From positions 1 through 53,328 of the forward strand of contig VGGV01000017.1 in NCBI GenBank assembly GCA_016868455.1: 53,328 nt of DNA. The letters run 5' to 3'. Positions within the stretch are counted from its first letter, which is position 1, and each line of letters starts with the position of its first letter. Shown in pieces: positions 44,340 to 53,178 of the stretch. The DNA comes from Bacteroidota bacterium (GTDB lineage: Bacteria > Bacteroidota > Bacteroidia > Chitinophagales > Chitinophagaceae). Position numbers and translations under genes: made by a program. The notes under the pieces are model-generated. The model was given only the letters and a program-made list of their open reading frames with translations. It ran no database searches and was not told the origin of the DNA.

Positions 44340-45162
44340 CAGGCAATATCGGCAAACCAGGCCTCGGTTTTTCTGAAGTAATAGATGCCTGTTGCCAGTA
44401 AAGCAATGGCAACAGCGTGCCAATGAGCACAACATCTGTATCCATGCTATTCTCTTTCAGGGGCGCTCTGAAAAGTTCCACTGCGGCATTCACCGGGTTT
44501 AGTGAAAGTACATACCGGAGCCAGCTTTGCTGAACCTGCTGCAGCGGGTATATGACCTGGGATGCAAAAAATAAAAACTGCAGCAGGAATGGAATCGTGT
44601 ACCGGAAATCACGGTATTTTACATTTAAGGCAGCCAAAAAAGTGCCGGCACCGAATCCTGCAACCAAAATCAGTAAAATGCCAGCCGGGAAAAAGAGAAT
44701 GGCCTGCCAGTGAAGCGGTTGCTTATAAATAATACAAAACACCAAAAAGATTATCAAACCAATGATAAAATCGAAGAACGCCACCAGTACAGCAGAGCCT
44801 GGTATTATCAATCTCGGAAAGTAAATTTTTTTGATAATGGCTGCATGCTGTATCATACTTTCACCGGCATGGGATACTGAGGAGTGAAAAAGTTTCCAGA
44901 GTATCAAACCGGACAAAACAAAAACAGGATAGGTAACCGGGCTGGTCTCAATCTTCCAGCTTTTAGTAAATGGAAGTGTAAATATCAGCATCAGGCCCAG
45001 CGGCTGCAGCAGTGCCCATAAAATACCAAGATAAGTTTGTTTGTATTTGACTTTAATGTCCCGCCAGGTGAAAGAATAAAATAATTCACGGTATTGTCAT
45101 AGCTCTTTGATATCCAGCGAAAAACTCCCGGGTGGTTTTATTCTATGTATAATCTGAGACAT
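44339..45162 (-). pseudogene. Wzm-type ABC-2 permease with stop and frameshift
   Basis: The frame begins at ATG 45162 (MSQIIHRIKPPGSF), then SLDIKEL followed by TGA at 45097-45099. Family members have KELW-YRELFYFFTWRDIK, so Trp to stop (TGG to TGA) is the simplest reading. The rest is open with six hydrophobic segments typical of Wzm/ABC-2 (LGILWALLQPL, LFHSSVSHAG). Near 44412-44418 one base is missing. Correcting it gives VAIALLATGIYYF and RKTEAWFADIA, with the stop at 44339-44341 overlapping the ATPase start. This precise coupling supports the corrected frame. The permease is therefore doubly damaged. Confidence 0.82.
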
Positions 45163-45206
45163 TGGCCGTAAAGATAACCAATGAGTTGTGAAAGAGAAAG
45201 GCTTTG

Positions 45207-46190
45207 TTAGTTATCGTAATTAACAGGAGATCTTCCTTCTTTGGATTTATTCTTATCCGTTTTTTCCTGCAGTTTCTTTTCATCACGGTTACCCTTGGGA
45301 TCGAGCAATGGTTCGCCGACAGGGGCCTGACCATCCTGCAGTTTAAAGGTGAAGACTTTGTCAATATGCACCCATTTTCCGTTTTCCCATTTAAAACCTT
45401 CCTGGTCGCCATCCGGTACCATGGTCCAGGCAAGTTCGGGCTGTTCGGTTTCGGAGATAAGATGATCCACCAGTATCATTTCCAGTTCAGGGATATAATT
45501 CACCAGTACCCTTGTGCCTTTTTTATACTCAATGCCGAACCTGTATCTGGGTTTTTTAGGGATGCTGTCTTTGTCGTAATTAAAAAAAGGGCCTCCAAAA
45601 ACCGGTTCGTTCTTTTCATTAAAAGTGAGCACTTCCATCCACTTCATGCTGCTTTGGGCGCCGTTGGGGTCAAAACCAAAAAGCGTATAATAGTTTTTGC
45701 CTTTGTGCTGTGTTTTGATGATATTGTAATACACAGCGCCGATCCAGTTGCCGCGGTAGCGGACCGAATCTCCCGGTTTATCCGTGAACTCTGAAACATC
45801 CCTCAGCGGAACAAGTTTCAGTGAGCCATCTGCTGTTTTGAACTGAATAGCACCCCGCTGGCGGTGGTAATAATCGTCATAGCTGATGCTCCAGGAAAAA
45901 ATACGGAACGAAGTATCCGGTGCATACAGTTTTGAAATGCCCAGCACCGAGTCAAAAGGATAGTAAATGGAGTTCCTGATTTGCAGCGCCCTTACCAGTG
46001 TCTTTGTAAATATGCTGTCAGATACCATTCGGTCTTCCGTAAGGCTGTCGGTGTTCAGGTACATGGCATATTCTTTCAGTGTATCTTCTTTGGCCCTAAG
46101 TTTTTTCAGGTCGGCCTGGCTGATCTTCTGGCTGATTGCAGGAAGACTGAAGAAAGCAAAAGTTATTATACAAAGGATGATTTTCAACAA
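45207..46190 (-). CDS. Secreted protein of unknown function
   Basis: The 327-residue protein has a signal peptide (MLKIILCIITFAFFSLPAISQ) and a Lys/Asp-rich C-terminal tail (LQEKTDKNKSKEGRSP). The middle is Tyr/Trp-rich (WIGAVYYNIIK, YYTLFGFDPNG, WTMVPDGDQEGFKWENGKWVH). It matches a family seen often in Bacteroidota genomes but without a known role. It is leftward like the heptose operon but separated from it by 80 nt, so it may or may not be co-transcribed. Confidence 0.65.
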   Translation of the reverse strand: MLKIILCIITFAFFSLPAISQKISQADLKKLRAKEDTLKEYAMYLNTDSLTEDRMVSDSIFTKTLVRALQIRNSIYYPFDSVLGISKLYAPDTSFRIFSWSISYDDYYHRQRGAIQFKTADGSLKLVPLRDVSEFTDKPGDSVRYRGNWIGAVYYNIIKTQHKGKNYYTLFGFDPNGAQSSMKWMEVLTFNEKNEPVFGGPFFNYDKDSIPKKPRYRFGIEYKKGTRVLVNYIPELEMILVDHLISETEQPELAWTMVPDGDQEGFKWENGKWVHIDKVFTFKLQDGQAPVGEPLLDPKGNRDEKKLQEKTDKNKSKEGRSPVNYDN

Positions 46191-46270
46191 TTGATATTTG
46201 AACTTCAGTACAAATTTACTGGCTTACAGATGCCTGTAACGCCAAAAGGGTTGTAAAATTTTACGGCTGG

Positions 46271-47515
46271 TCATAAACTATTGGCAAAACCGGGCAGGGA
46301 ACTGAACCGGAGGTCCATATCGGGGTGGGGATAGGGTTCATCCGGGTTGGTGGTGGCCACAAATACACTGTACATACCGGCATAGCGGGCAAAGAGCATA
46401 TCGCCGGGTTTATTGCCGATCATGATGGATTTGGAGAGATTAATATCATGAAATTCCCTTTTGGCATGAAAAGCCATACCGGGGTTAGGTTTGCGGTCAG
46501 GGTGTTTGTTGTCCGTGCTGGTGCAGTAATAAATTTTATCAATCCGGCCACCGGCCTCTTCAATAGCTGCCTGCATTGCAGCATGGATTATCCGCAGGTC
46601 TTTTTCGGTCATCAGCCCTTTACCAACGCCCCGCTGGTTGCTTACGATGATGATTTTTCCGAATTTGCTGCTGAGCCGGCGAAAAGCATCTTTTACATCA
46701 TCGAAGAAACGAAACTCCTGCCAATTGCGGATATAATCTTCTTTTTTTTCATGATTGATAACACCATCCCGGTCAATAAAGATGGTCCAGCTTGTATCAA
46801 TGGTTCTCAAATCAAGGAGCGGCTTACTCAGCTCTGTTTGAGCCCGGTTGTAGTCTTCCGGAATGCCAATATCAATAAAATATTTATCCTGTACCAGGCC
46901 ATACACCCTCCGCTGGCTATAATATTTTTCCAGGTAATCTTTTTCAAAGGAAAATTTTGAAGGCAATTCTTCATCCAGAAACCGGGAAACATTGAGGAGG
47001 TACACACCGGCATTGATATTGCCTGAAGCGTAATGTTGTTTTTCCCTGAAACTGCTGACAAGGCTCTCCTTATTGATCTCTACCACACCATATCTGTCAA
47101 AGTTGGTCATGGGTTTCAGCAGCAGGGTACATTCGGCCATGTGGTGATTGTGAAATACAGCTGCAGTATGCAGATCACCTTTAAAGAGGGTATCGCCATT
47201 TGCCACCAGCACATCTTTTTCAGTTGTCTTCAGACAGGCAAGTTGAATTGCGCCGCCAGTACCCAGCGGCTCCTCTTCAATTGAACATTGATAATTGAGC
47301 GTTGAGAATTGCTCACCGAGATATTCTTCAATCCCTTCATGCATGTAGCCCAGCGAAAAAATGAATTTTTCAATGCCTTCGCTTCTCAGGTAATTGATAA
47401 CATGAAAAAGGAAAGGCCGGCCGGCAACCGGCGCCATGCATTTGGGGAGGTCGGGAATGGCCTCTCTCAGTCTTGTTCCTAAACCACCTGCGAGTATGAT
47501 TGCTTCCTTTATCAA
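46271..47515 (-). CDS. Fusion: heptose-1-phosphate guanylyltransferase (HddC) + heptose bisphosphate phosphatase (GmhB)
   Basis: This 414-residue protein joins two enzymes of GDP-heptose synthesis. Residues ~1-232 are a sugar nucleotidyltransferase with AIILAGGLGTRLRE and VANGDTLF, matching HddC (GTP + D-glycero-alpha-D-manno-heptose 1-phosphate). Residues ~240-400 are a HAD phosphatase with FIDRDGVIN (nucleophile Asp), VSNQRG, and MIGNKPGDM, matching GmhB (removes the 7-phosphate of the 1,7-bisphosphate). In GDP-heptose pathways the order is GmhA, HddA, GmhB, HddC, so the fusion covers the last two steps. It lies 2 nt after gmhA. Confidence 0.9.
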   Translation of the reverse strand: MIKEAIILAGGLGTRLREAIPDLPKCMAPVAGRPFLFHVINYLRSEGIEKFIFSLGYMHEGIEEYLGEQFSTLNYQCSIEEEPLGTGGAIQLACLKTTEKDVLVANGDTLFKGDLHTAAVFHNHHMAECTLLLKPMTNFDRYGVVEINKESLVSSFREKQHYASGNINAGVYLLNVSRFLDEELPSKFSFEKDYLEKYYSQRRVYGLVQDKYFIDIGIPEDYNRAQTELSKPLLDLRTIDTSWTIFIDRDGVINHEKKEDYIRNWQEFRFFDDVKDAFRRLSSKFGKIIIVSNQRGVGKGLMTEKDLRIIHAAMQAAIEEAGGRIDKIYYCTSTDNKHPDRKPNPGMAFHAKREFHDINLSKSIMIGNKPGDMLFARYAGMYSVFVATTNPDEPYPHPDMDLRFSSLPGFANSL

Positions 47516-47517
47516 AG

Positions 47518-48090
47518 TCAGGCAAAATATTTTTCTTCCACTAACTGGCAGATAATATGCCCGATGGTGATATGGCTTTCCTGAATGCGGGGCGTATCAG
47601 AGGAGGGAACGTTGATAAGACAGTCTGCCATGTTTTTCATCTTGCCCCCGCTTTTACCTGTAAAAGCAATTGTAATCATTCCTTTTTCTTTTGCGGCGTT
47701 AAAAGCATTGATGATATTCGCTGAATTGCCCGATGTGGATAGTCCAACCAGCACATCTCCCTGTTGTCCGATGCCGTCAATCATTCTTGAATATACCACA
47801 TCATATCCGTAGTCATTTGCCACAGCGGTTAAGTAAGATGTATTGCAGTGAAGAGCTTCAGCAGGCAAAGCCTTACGGTCCGTATAGAACCGTCCGGAAA
47901 ATTCAGCTGCCAGGTGTTGCGCATCGGCTGCACTGCCACCATTTCCGCAGAAATAAACCCGGTTCCCGTTTTTAAAGGCAGCCGTAATTATGTCAACCAC
48001 TTTGTCAATGATATTGATTAAACCGGCATCTTTCAAAATTTTTTCCTTTGTTTCTATTGACGCCTGAATTATTTGCCTGATTTTTTCCAT
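47518..48090 (-). CDS. gmhA: Sedoheptulose 7-phosphate isomerase
   Basis: A 190-residue SIS-domain protein that converts sedoheptulose 7-phosphate to D-glycero-D-manno-heptose 7-phosphate. Motifs: FCGNGGSAADAQHLAAEFSGRF (pieces GNGGSAADAQH and AAEFSGRF), LVGLSTSGNSANI (the phosphate loop), and the C-terminal ITIGHIICQLVE. Length agrees with GmhA (about 190). It is 28 nt downstream of hddA and 2 nt before the fused gene. Confidence 0.95.
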   Translation of the reverse strand: MEKIRQIIQASIETKEKILKDAGLINIIDKVVDIITAAFKNGNRVYFCGNGGSAADAQHLAAEFSGRFYTDRKALPAEALHCNTSYLTAVANDYGYDVVYSRMIDGIGQQGDVLVGLSTSGNSANIINAFNAAKEKGMITIAFTGKSGGKMKNMADCLINVPSSDTPRIQESHITIGHIICQLVEEKYFA

Positions 48091-48118
48091 ATTAACCCAT
48101 TAACTGATAAACGAATAA

Positions 48119-49141
48119 CTATATCGTCCAAGTCATCAGCCCATGCTCCACAAACTGATAGTTCCTTACTTGTCCGCCAAAGTTCTCCAAACTTTTTATC
48201 ACTTTGTATTTTGTGTTTACCGGGCAGTAAAATATCATAAAGCCACCGCCTCCGGCGCCGGATATCTTTCCGCCGGTAGCCCCGGCTTTTTTGGCGGTCT
48301 CGTAAATTTCTTCCATCAGGGGGTTACTGATACCTTCGGCCATCTGCCGTTTTTGCTGAAACCCGAAGTCGAGTATCTCGCCAATTTCATGCAGTCTTCC
48401 CTTCAACAATGCTTCCTTCATCATCCGTGCCTGCTCTTTAAGCTGGTGCATGGCTTCAATGGATTTTTCTTTATTGTCGGTAACATTTTTACTTTGCTTT
48501 TTGATGATCTCTGCCGACTCACGGCTGATGGATGTATAATAGAGTAACAAATTATTCTCCAGTTCAAACAGGTGCTGCTGTTTTACCCGTAGGGGATTTA
48601 CAATTACTTTATCATCCCCGTAAAACTCCATAAAGTTCACGCCGCCGAAAGTAGCTGCATACTGGTCCTGTTTGCCGCCGGCGAGCCCCAGGTCTTTTCT
48701 TTCTATTTCATAGGCATAGTGGGCCATATCGTATTCGCCCAGCGGCAGGCGCAGCAATTCGGCAAAGGCGCCGATAATAGCCACCACGAGAGTGGAGGAA
48801 GTACCGAGTCCTGAACCGGCAGGTGCATCCACCCAGGTGGAAAGACGGAAGCCCTGTTCTTTTATCCCGTAATCTTTCCGGATGCGGTTGTAAACACCTT
48901 TCAGCAGATCCAGCCTGTTGTGGACAGGGAGTTCGGGGGCCCAGCCAAATTTTTCCTGTTCGTTCCGGTCAATGGCTTCGAGTATAATTTCATTTTTATC
49001 AAGCGGCTCAATGGTGGCATTTGCATACAGGGAAACCGTGGCATTCAGAATGGCGCCACCGTACAGGTCGCTGTAAGGACTTACATCTGTGCCACCGCCG
49101 GCCAGGCCTATGCGCAAGGGGGCTTTACTTCTGTATATCAT
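48119..49141 (-). CDS. hddA: D-glycero-alpha-D-manno-heptose 7-phosphate kinase (GHMP kinase)
   Basis: A 340-residue GHMP-family kinase forming heptose 1,7-bisphosphate. The start MIYRSKAPLRIGLAGGGTDVSPY is the HddA signature, with the ATP loop PAGSGLGTSSTLVVA at about 108-122 and GKISGAGGGGFMIFY at about 300. The GGGTD motif distinguishes it from galactokinase and mevalonate kinase. Its start overlaps the end of the upstream glycosyltransferase by 17 nt. Confidence 0.93.
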   Translation of the reverse strand: MIYRSKAPLRIGLAGGGTDVSPYSDLYGGAILNATVSLYANATIEPLDKNEIILEAIDRNEQEKFGWAPELPVHNRLDLLKGVYNRIRKDYGIKEQGFRLSTWVDAPAGSGLGTSSTLVVAIIGAFAELLRLPLGEYDMAHYAYEIERKDLGLAGGKQDQYAATFGGVNFMEFYGDDKVIVNPLRVKQQHLFELENNLLLYYTSISRESAEIIKKQSKNVTDNKEKSIEAMHQLKEQARMMKEALLKGRLHEIGEILDFGFQQKRQMAEGISNPLMEEIYETAKKAGATGGKISGAGGGGFMIFYCPVNTKYKVIKSLENFGGQVRNYQFVEHGLMTWTI

Positions 49142-50261
49142 TAGCTAACTGAGAAATGCTGTTCACCATATTAGCCCAGCTAAATTTCTGTTTCTCATTG
49201 CGAAGATGCGGAATAAAATAGTCTTCTCCTAATTGGTAAAAGCGCAGAATACCTTCAGCTATCGCTGCTGGGTCAGGTTCCACAACAAGGCCGGCCTTTT
49301 CATTAGGCACCATGGAAGGAAGACCACCGACATTGGTTACCATTATCGGTTTTTCAAAATGGTAAGCAAGAGGGGTTACACCGCTTTGCGTGGCATTCCG
49401 GTAGGGCTGTATCACTGCATCAGCAGCACAGAGATAATATTTCACTTCATTGTCAGGAATGAAATCAGTTTTTAATATCAGTTGTTCTTTTATCCCAAGC
49501 TTATCAACCAGTTCATGGTATTGTTTTGCATCTTCATAGAATTCACCTGCGACCAACAATTTTATTTCAGCTTGTTTTATCCGGTCATCTGCCATTGCCT
49601 CAAGGAGCAGGTCAAGTCCTTTGTATCTGCGGATAAATCCGAAGAATAAAACAATCTTTTCATTTTCTGGCAGGCCAAGATGTTTTCTTGCTTCCGATTT
49701 TGAAATGATCGCTCCAAAATTATCATACAGAGGATGCGATACCAGTTTGGCGGGTTTTGTTTTCTGGAATATCCTGAGGTCACCCATTACCTTTTCACTC
49801 ATGGTGATAAAGGCATCACAGCTTTTCAAAAAATATCTGGTGAATGGCCTGTCACCAAACCTTTTCTCATGTGGTATCACATTATCGGCAATACAGATAA
49901 TCTTTGTGTGTTTGTTTTTCCGCACTTTTCTCAGTATTGTACCCAGCGCCGGGCCCATAAAGGGAAGCCAGAAACGTACAATGATAATGTCCGGCTTTTG
50001 CTTTTTCAATCGCCGGCCAATTTTCATCCAGTTAAATGGATTGACAGAGTTGATTACAGGATGAATAACCAGGTTCTCTGGCGCCGGTTTATCGCTGTAT
50101 TGTGTTTTGCCCGGAAAAAGAAAAGAAGGATACTGAAGTGAGAAAGAGTAAATGGAACAATCATGTCTCTCATCAATGAATTGTTTCGCTAAACGCTGGT
50201 TGAATGTAGCCAATCCACCCCGCAACGGATGCCCGGGCCCTATGATGACAATTTTTGCCAT
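49125..50261 (-). CDS. GT4-type glycosyltransferase
   Basis: The 378-residue protein has a GT-B architecture. The N-terminal IIGPGHPLRGGLATFNQRLA glycine-rich acceptor loop and the C-terminal donor site (VLFFGFIRRYKGLDLLLEA, NATQSGVTPLAYHFEKPIMVTNVGGLPSMV) include the E-x7-E-like region typical of GT4. It lies between the GT2 gene (1-nt overlap) and hddA (17-nt overlap). It probably transfers a sugar, possibly heptose, to a surface glycan. Donor and acceptor are inferred from context only. Confidence 0.85.
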   Translation of the reverse strand: MAKIVIIGPGHPLRGGLATFNQRLAKQFIDERHDCSIYSFSLQYPSFLFPGKTQYSDKPAPENLVIHPVINSVNPFNWMKIGRRLKKQKPDIIIVRFWLPFMGPALGTILRKVRKNKHTKIICIADNVIPHEKRFGDRPFTRYFLKSCDAFITMSEKVMGDLRIFQKTKPAKLVSHPLYDNFGAIISKSEARKHLGLPENEKIVLFFGFIRRYKGLDLLLEAMADDRIKQAEIKLLVAGEFYEDAKQYHELVDKLGIKEQLILKTDFIPDNEVKYYLCAADAVIQPYRNATQSGVTPLAYHFEKPIMVTNVGGLPSMVPNEKAGLVVEPDPAAIAEGILRFYQLGEDYFIPHLRNEKQKFSWANMVNSISQLANDIQK

Positions 50262-51202
50262 TATAAACCGGTTTTCTTTTCAACCAGGTAACTATTGCGG
50301 GCAGCAGAGTTGCGGGAGATAAGCTCGCCGATAAAACCGGCAAGGAACAATTGCATACCGATAATGAGTGAAGTGAGTGCAAGATAAAATCCGGGCCTGT
50401 TGGTCAATGCAAAACTGCTGTCTATGATCTTTGAAATGACAAGATATAATGAGATGCCAAGTCCCACCAGGAAAAACAATGTTCCCCATAATCCAAAAAA
50501 GTGCATGGGCCGTTTGGAGAACTTGCCAACGAAAGAAATGGAAAGCAAATCGAGAAAGCCGTTCACAAACCTGCGCCAGCCGAATTTTGACTTGCCATAT
50601 TTCCGGGCACGGTGCTCTACCACTTTCTCGCCAATTTTTTTAAACCCGGCCCATTTGGCCAGTACAGGTATGTACCGGTGCATTTCGCCATATACTTCAA
50701 TACCTTTTACTGTCCTGTTCTTATAAGCTTTTAGCCCGCAGTTAAAGTCATGCAGCTTAATGCCGGATACACTTCTGGTAACCGCATTAAAGAATTTGGA
50801 AGGAATGTTTTTGGTAAAAGTATTATCGTAGCGTTTCTTCTTCCAGCCGCTTACCATGTCATAACCTTCCTCAGTAATCATCCGGTTCAGTTCAGGTATT
50901 TCATCGGGGCTGTCCTGCAGGTCGGCATCCATCGTTATCACCACATCGCCGCTGGCTGCACGGAAAGCTTCGTTCAGCCCGGCAGATTTGCCATAGTTGC
51001 GCTGGAATTTGATGCCTTTGATATTGGAATTTTTTTCCCGCAGCCCTTCTATCACTTCCCAGGAGTTATCACTGCTGCCATCATCCACAAAAATGACCTC
51101 ATAGCTATAATGATTTTCGTTCATGACTGTTTCGATCCATGCCGTCAGTTCCGGCAGTGATTCGGCTTCATCAATAAGTGGTATGACGATGGACAGGTTC
51201 AT
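50261..51202 (-). CDS. GT2-type polyisoprenyl glycosyltransferase, membrane-bound
   Basis: The 313-residue protein starts as a GT2 family glycosyltransferase (MNLSIVIPLIDEAESLPEL) with the metal-binding motif DADLQD at about residue 92. Two C-terminal hydrophobic segments (residues ~235-260 and ~272-295) resemble those of DPM1/ArnC-type undecaprenyl-phosphate glycosyltransferases. It should load a sugar onto undecaprenyl phosphate. It overlaps the DUF4199 gene by 4 nt, a pairing seen commonly in Bacteroidota. Confidence 0.9.
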   Translation of the reverse strand: MNLSIVIPLIDEAESLPELTAWIETVMNENHYSYEVIFVDDGSSDNSWEVIEGLREKNSNIKGIKFQRNYGKSAGLNEAFRAASGDVVITMDADLQDSPDEIPELNRMITEEGYDMVSGWKKKRYDNTFTKNIPSKFFNAVTRSVSGIKLHDFNCGLKAYKNRTVKGIEVYGEMHRYIPVLAKWAGFKKIGEKVVEHRARKYGKSKFGWRRFVNGFLDLLSISFVGKFSKRPMHFFGLWGTLFFLVGLGISLYLVISKIIDSSFALTNRPGFYLALTSLIIGMQLFLAGFIGELISRNSAARNSYLVEKKTGL

Positions 51203-51693
51203 GAATTATTTCTCCGCATTAAAAGCCCGGATGCTGCCGCAGTTACGCCTGCGCCAATGATCAAATATCCGATAATTGCCCCGTAAACAATAACGGTAGT
51301 ATAGCTTTTTTTATACTTGTCAGCATCAGCCTCAATATCTGCAGGCAGTTTATTCTTTTCTTTCAGTTGCTGCTCTTTATACATTGTTGCTGCTTCTTCG
51401 GCAAACTCAGGGTGCATTTTTGTAAATGCAAGTGTGAACATGACCATCATCAGCGTAACAACGATAAAACAACGAAAGCCCTGGCTAAACAGGTCAGGAA
51501 ATTTCCCGGTGAATGAAGCCGACCGGCGATAGGCTAAAAGTGTCCAGATTATGCCAAGCGCATAGACAGCATAAATGAGGTATTGAAAAGGGGAATTAGC
51601 TGGCTGGCCGGAATAATAAACGGCAAGGGCAATACCAATCATCAGTATAGCAGTAATAGCACCTTTCAACGCAGCATGAAGCCGGATTTGCAT
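51199..51693 (-). CDS. DUF4199 membrane protein
   Basis: The 164-residue protein has four hydrophobic segments (residues ~10-28, 35-55, 72-92, 133-157) and a charged loop (residues ~93-130). It fits the DUF4199 family of Bacteroidota, which frequently sits beside a GT2 glycosyltransferase gene. It may assist the neighbouring glycosyltransferase; that is inference from gene order. It starts 11 nt downstream of the dihydroorotase-like gene. Confidence 0.85.
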   Translation of the reverse strand: MQIRLHAALKGAITAILMIGIALAVYYSGQPANSPFQYLIYAVYALGIIWTLLAYRRSASFTGKFPDLFSQGFRCFIVVTLMMVMFTLAFTKMHPEFAEEAATMYKEQQLKEKNKLPADIEADADKYKKSYTTVIVYGAIIGYLIIGAGVTAAASGLLMRRNNS

Positions 51694-51704
51694 AAGTAAT
51701 AAGG

Positions 51705-52967
51705 TTATGGTAGAATGATTTTTTCTCCGTTGATGATGCCAAGGGGTTTTCCCGTCAGTTCTTTACCGGGGAAAGGAGAGTTGCGGGATTTTGATTTTAT
51801 ATCCTTCTCATCAACCTTCCACTTCTTTTCGGGGGCAAACAATGTGAGGGAGGCTTTACTGCCTTCCTTTATAGTGATAGTTTCCAGTCCGAATAATTTT
51901 CTGGGATTGACAGACAAAAGTTCAACCCATTTTTCATTTGAAATGGCAGGCATGATTGTTCTCAATACTGCATAAGCGGTTTCCAGCCCAATCATTCCGA
52001 ATTTGGCATATTCAAATTCCAATACTTTGCTGTCGTATTCATGGGGAAGGTGATGGGTGGCGATGCAATCAACTGTACCATTGCTGATGGCTTGTTGCAA
52101 AGCCGACCGGTCTTCTTTATTTCTTAAGGGCGGATTTACTTTGAGATTGGTATCGTATTCCGTCATGTCTTCATCAAAGAAGAAAAGATGGTAAGGAGTG
52201 ACAGAACAACTGACCGCAGCGCCGCCTTCTTTTCCTCTTTTAATATATTCCAGTGATTGTTTGCTGCTTACTCCTGTAAAATGAATTTTTGAATCTGCAT
52301 AGCGGGCCAGTTTGATATCCCTTGCCACGATAAGCTCTTCTGCCATGGCAGGTTTTCCGGGCAGCCCCAGTTGCGTGGAAACAATGCCTTCGTTCATCAG
52401 CCCGTGAGGATTGATGCTTTTATCATCGGGCATTTGTATCAGGACACCGTCAAAAGCTTTTACATACTGCAGGGCTTTAACCAGCAGGCCGGCGGACTGC
52501 ACACAGTTGATGCCGTCGCCAAAAGCCACAGCGCCGCTGGCTTTCATATCATACATTTCAGCCAGTTCTTTTCCTTCGGTGTTTTTGGTAATGGCCCCGA
52601 TGGGATGGATATTGACCGGCAGCGGCTTGCTCTTCTGTGCTATGTATTCAACGCCAGATTTGTTGTGAATGACAGGATTGGTATTCGGAATGACCAGCAC
52701 ATCCGTATATCCGCCTGCAGCGGCAGCGGCAGCGCCTGTTTCCAGTGTTTCCTTGTATTCATAGCCCGGGTCGGCGAAGTTGGCAAATACATCCACCCAT
52801 CCCGGAGAGACATGAAGACCGTCTAATTTTATTTCCTGGTCGGCTTTGGCGGTTATCTTATTACCAACCTGGGTAATGATTCCGTTCTCAATAAAAATAT
52901 CAGCGATTTGTCCGTTGAAAGGGGAGTGAGGGTCAACGATGCGGGCCTGCTTAATGAGTATTTTCAT
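51705..52967 (-). CDS. pyrC: Dihydroorotase-like protein lacking metal ligands
   Basis: A 420-residue amidohydrolase-fold protein of the class I dihydroorotase family. The usual metal-binding HxH (as DLHVHLREPG) is replaced by [10 protein letters not shown] (about residues 59-68), so both histidines are gone. The DHAPH motif is CIATHHLPH, where the catalytic Asp is His. Other regions of the fold ([21 protein letters not shown]) are kept. Such degenerate copies exist in Bacteroidota, and in other bacteria inactive homologues (PyrC') stabilise aspartate transcarbamoylase. So the enzyme is probably not an active dihydroorotase. It heads the operon with the glycosyltransferases. The frame is intact. 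Confidence 0.9.
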   Translation of the reverse strand: MKILIKQARIVDPHSPFNGQIADIFIENGIITQVGNKITAKADQEIKLDGLHVSPGWVDVFANFADPGYEYKETLETGAAAAAAGGYTDVLVIPNTNPVIHNKSGVEYIAQKSKPLPVNIHPIGAITKNTEGKELAEMYDMKASGAVAFGDGINCVQSAGLLVKALQYVKAFDGVLIQMPDDKSINPHGLMNEGIVSTQLGLPGKPAMAEELIVARDIKLARYADSKIHFTGVSSKQSLEYIKRGKEGGAAVSCSVTPYHLFFFDEDMTEYDTNLKVNPPLRNKEDRSALQQAISNGTVDCIATHHLPHEYDSKVLEFEYAKFGMIGLETAYAVLRTIMPAISNEKWVELLSVNPRKLFGLETITIKEGSKASLTLFAPEKKWKVDEKDIKSKSRNSPFPGKELTGKPLGIINGEKIILP

Positions 52968-52999
52968 TAAGGGGCGAAGATAAGGCTTGTTTTGGAGTT

Positions 53000-53033
53000 G
53001 AAAAAAACATAAAAGCCTGTAAGAACAGGCTTT
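53000..53033 (-). terminator. Terminator of tRNA-Pro
   Basis: AAAGCCTGT-TCTT-ACAGGCTTT (minus strand) is followed by a T-rich stretch (TATGTTTTTTT). It lies between the tRNA and the pyrC-like start. Confidence 0.85.
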
Positions 53034-53042
53034 GAAAGTTAG

Positions 53043-53116
<74 letters not shown>

Positions 53117-53141
53117 AATGACTAATTCGCATCAAAAATAT

Positions 53142-53177
53142 AAAAGACCCCTGATAAATCAGGAGTCTTTTGTTTTT
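53142..53177. terminator. Bidirectional hairpin terminator
   Basis: AAAAGACCCCTGA-TAAA-TCAGGAGTCTTTT (one mismatch) is followed by GTTTTT on the plus strand. On the minus strand it could end a transcript that enters from the right. Confidence 0.6.
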
Positions 53178-53178
53178 C

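Noticed and set aside
14346-45099. Reassigned TGA codon (TGA read as Trp)
   Set aside because: Several intact genes, such as the PUR protein, the ABC half-transporter and the thioredoxin-fold protein, end in TGA, and intact genes use TGG for Trp.
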